Shown here piece by piece: positions 5,001-6,568 of a stretch of 6,568 bases of DNA. Below the pieces are notes generated by a model. That model did not search any database. It had not been told where the DNA came from and saw only the letters and a program-made list of their open reading frames with translations. Origin of the DNA: Acidobacteriota bacterium (lineage in GTDB: Bacteria; Acidobacteriota; Vicinamibacteria; Vicinamibacterales; Vicinamibacteraceae); assembly GCA_013695405.1 (NCBI GenBank), contig JACDAO010000437.1:1-6568 (forward strand). The letters run 5' to 3'. Position 1 is the first letter of the stretch. Every line of letters starts with the position of its first letter. The position numbers and the translations under genes were made by a program.

Positions 5001-6568
5001 CTACCCCTGTTCCTCCAGCACCTGCCGTAACTCGGCTGGCATCTCTGCGTTGGGGATGTGCTCCACGACCATGCCGCCGTCCGGGCCGCTGTCCGGCGCA
5101 CGGCGCACCAGCACGTTCTGCCTGCCCCACGTCTCGTCCTTCGCAGGGAAGTCATCCCGGTAGTGCCCGCCTCGGCTCTCGCGCCGTTCGAGTGCGGATC
5201 GCGTGATGGCTTCCGAGACGTCGAGCAGATTCCACAGGTCGAGCGCGGTGTGCCAGCCGGGGTTGTAGTCGCGGTTGCCCGTGACGCCGACGGCCGCGGC
5301 GCGGGCGCGGAGCGCGTCCAGGACGCCGAGCGCCTCGCGCATCTCTGATTCAGTGCGCACGATCCCGACCAGCGCCTGCATGCGGTCCTGCAGATCGCGC
5401 TGCACGGCGTACGCGCCCTCGCCCGCCGGGCCCCGGTCGAACGGACTCAGCGCCGCGGCCGCCGCGGCGGCCACGTCTTCCGTGCGAATCTTGGTCCCGC
5501 CATGTTCGCCGGAAAACCGCGCCGCATACTCGCCGGCGCGTTTGCCGAACACGAGCAGGTCCGAGAGGGAGTTGCCCCCGAGCCGGTTGGCGCCGTTGAT
5601 GCCCGCCGCGCATTCGCCACAGGCGAACAGCCCCGGAATGCTCGACATCTGCGTGTCGGCGTCCACGCGCACGCCTCCCATCACGTAATGCGTCGTCGGC
5701 CCGACTTCCATGGGCACGTTCGTGATGTCTATGCCGGCCAGTTCCTTGAACTGGTGATACATGCTCGGCAGCTTGCGCTTGATGTGCGCCTCGGCGCCCG
5801 GCAGCTTCGCCTTGATCCACGCGATGTCGAGAAACACGCCCCCATGCGGACTGCCGCGTCCCTCCTTGATCTCGCGCACGATGCAACGGGCCACGTGGTC
5901 GCGCGTCAGTAGTTCCGGAGGCCGCCGTGCGGACTTGTCGCCTTGCGTATAGCGCCAGCCTTCCTCGGGCGTGTCCGCGGTCTGGTCGCGGTAGTTCTCG
6001 GGGATGTCGCCGAACATGAAGCGATCACCCTTGTTGTTGACGAGGATGCCGCCTTCACCACGCACCCCCTCGGTCACGAGGATGCCGCGCACGCTCGGCG
6101 GCCACACCATGCCGGTGGGATGGAACTGGACGAACTCCATGTCAATGAGTTCCGCCCCGGCCCGGTAGGCCAGCGCGTGGCCGTCGCCCGTTCCCTCCCA
6201 GCTGTTGCTGGTGATGGCGTATGCCCGGCCGATGCCGCCGGTGGCCAGGATGACGCTTCGCGCGGTGAAGAGGACGAACCGGCCGTGCTCGCGCAGGTAT
6301 CCGAACGCCCCGGCCACGCGGCCATCGTCGAGCATGAGCGTGGTGATGGTGCACTCCATGTGCACAGTCATGCCGCGGTGCACCGCGTGATCCTGCAGCG
6401 TTCGTATGAGTTCGAGACCGGTGCGATCGCCCACGTGCGCCAGCCGCGGGTACTTGTGCCCACCGAAGTTGCGCTGCAGGATGCGGCCGTCGCGCGTGCG
6501 ATCGAACACCGCACCCCAGGCTTCGAGCTCGCGCACGCGGTCGGGCGCTTCGCGCGCGTGCAGTTCGG
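5001..6568 (-). CDS. sdhA: Succinate dehydrogenase/fumarate reductase flavoprotein subunit (N-terminus off window)
   Basis: The frame is open from the right edge to TAG at 5001-5003, about 521 visible residues; the missing N-terminal part would hold the Rossmann GxGxxG and the histidine that covalently binds FAD. Numbering from GTG 6536 as 1 (an internal codon, not the start): FGGHKYPRLAHVGDRTG (24-40), VILATGGIGR (95-104), GTGDGHALAYRAGAEL (115-130), MEFVQFHPTG (133-142), TEGVRGEGGILVN (155-167), TRDHVARCI with the likely catalytic proton-transfer Arg (211-219), PTTHYVMGGV with the substrate-binding His (280-289), GLFACGECAAG (302-312) and GANRLGGNSLSDLLVFGKRAG (315-335), which contacts FAD and substrate. 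The C-terminal helical and capping region is complete (NPGWHTALDLWNLL, SRGGHYRDDFP). The enzyme oxidises succinate to fumarate in the TCA cycle and respiratory chain, or the reverse. It is first of the visible genes, followed by sdhB and the TPR gene. Confidence 0.95.
   Translation of the reverse strand, partial: ELHAREAPDRVRELEAWGAVFDRTRDGRILQRNFGGHKYPRLAHVGDRTGLELIRTLQDHAVHRGMTVHMECTITTLMLDDGRVAGAFGYLREHGRFVLFTARSVILATGGIGRAYAITSNSWEGTGDGHALAYRAGAELIDMEFVQFHPTGMVWPPSVRGILVTEGVRGEGGILVNNKGDRFMFGDIPENYRDQTADTPEEGWRYTQGDKSARRPPELLTRDHVARCIVREIKEGRGSPHGGVFLDIAWIKAKLPGAEAHIKRKLPSMYHQFKELAGIDITNVPMEVGPTTHYVMGGVRVDADTQMSSIPGLFACGECAAGINGANRLGGNSLSDLLVFGKRAGEYAARFSGEHGGTKIRTEDVAAAAAAALSPFDRGPAGEGAYAVQRDLQDRMQALVGIVRTESEMREALGVLDALRARAAAVGVTGNRDYNPGWHTALDLWNLLDVSEAITRSALERRESRGGHYRDDFPAKDETWGRQNVLVRRAPDSGPDGGMVVEHIPNAEMPAELRQVLEEQG

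Noticed and set aside
5350..5886. 178-codon minus-strand frame inside sdhA
   Set aside because: It is a +1 shadow of sdhA, Arg/Gly/His-rich, while the sdhA frame has uninterrupted family motifs.
1..6568. tRNA, rRNA, CRISPR array, insertion sequence or attachment site
   Set aside because: I looked for repeats with spacers, terminal inverted repeats, transposase motifs and cloverleaf-like segments and saw none.

Overview
The window is a GC-rich bacterial fragment. The gene content fits a soil or sediment Acidobacteriota-type bacterium (perhaps Vicinamibacteria): a Planctomycete/Verrucomicrobia/Acidobacteria-style 'membrane-bound dehydrogenase' with a beta-propeller, a mycobacterial-Sdh1-like succinate dehydrogenase/fumarate reductase, and a short AAAAGGC-type tandem repeat. 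The phylum is inferred from memory of these families and was not tested.

Layout: (1) 1-1034, minus strand, is the secreted N-terminal part of a PVC-type membrane-bound dehydrogenase-like protein that runs off the left edge. (2) 1035-1205 is a divergent intergenic region with a possible TATA-containing imperfect palindrome. (3) 1206-3638, plus strand, is the accessory-looking part. A MoxR-type AAA+ ATPase is followed in the same frame by a domain resembling the TraB/Tiki/DUF5682 group, and then by two open stretches I cannot assign to a family. All the long open segments share one frame, but the locus has no conventional start ahead of its P-loop and is interrupted at 2535, 2583 and 3243. Reading-frame changes at short homopolymers explain the first two stops. 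It is either a decaying gene set or an assembly with indel errors. (4) 3622-4137, minus strand, is a small TPR-like protein whose end overlaps the plus-strand locus by 17 bases. (5) 4198-4929, minus strand, is the iron-sulfur subunit (SdhB/FrdB) with all cluster cysteines present. (6) 4942-4989 is a 7-base tandem repeat in the gap between sdhA and sdhB. (7) 5001-6568, minus strand, is the flavoprotein subunit (SdhA/FrdA), lacking only its N-terminal part, which lies beyond the right edge.

How they work together: sdhA, sdhB and the TPR gene lie head to tail with gaps of 71 and 60 bases and probably form one operon. SdhA oxidises succinate (or reduces fumarate) at FAD and passes electrons through the three Fe-S clusters of SdhB to a membrane anchor that is not in the window and would be expected upstream of sdhA. 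The TPR protein has no known role here. The MoxR plus TraB/DUF5682-like pair recalls gene neighbourhoods in which a MoxR ATPase acts with a DUF5682 protein and a VWA protein. No VWA domain is seen in this window.
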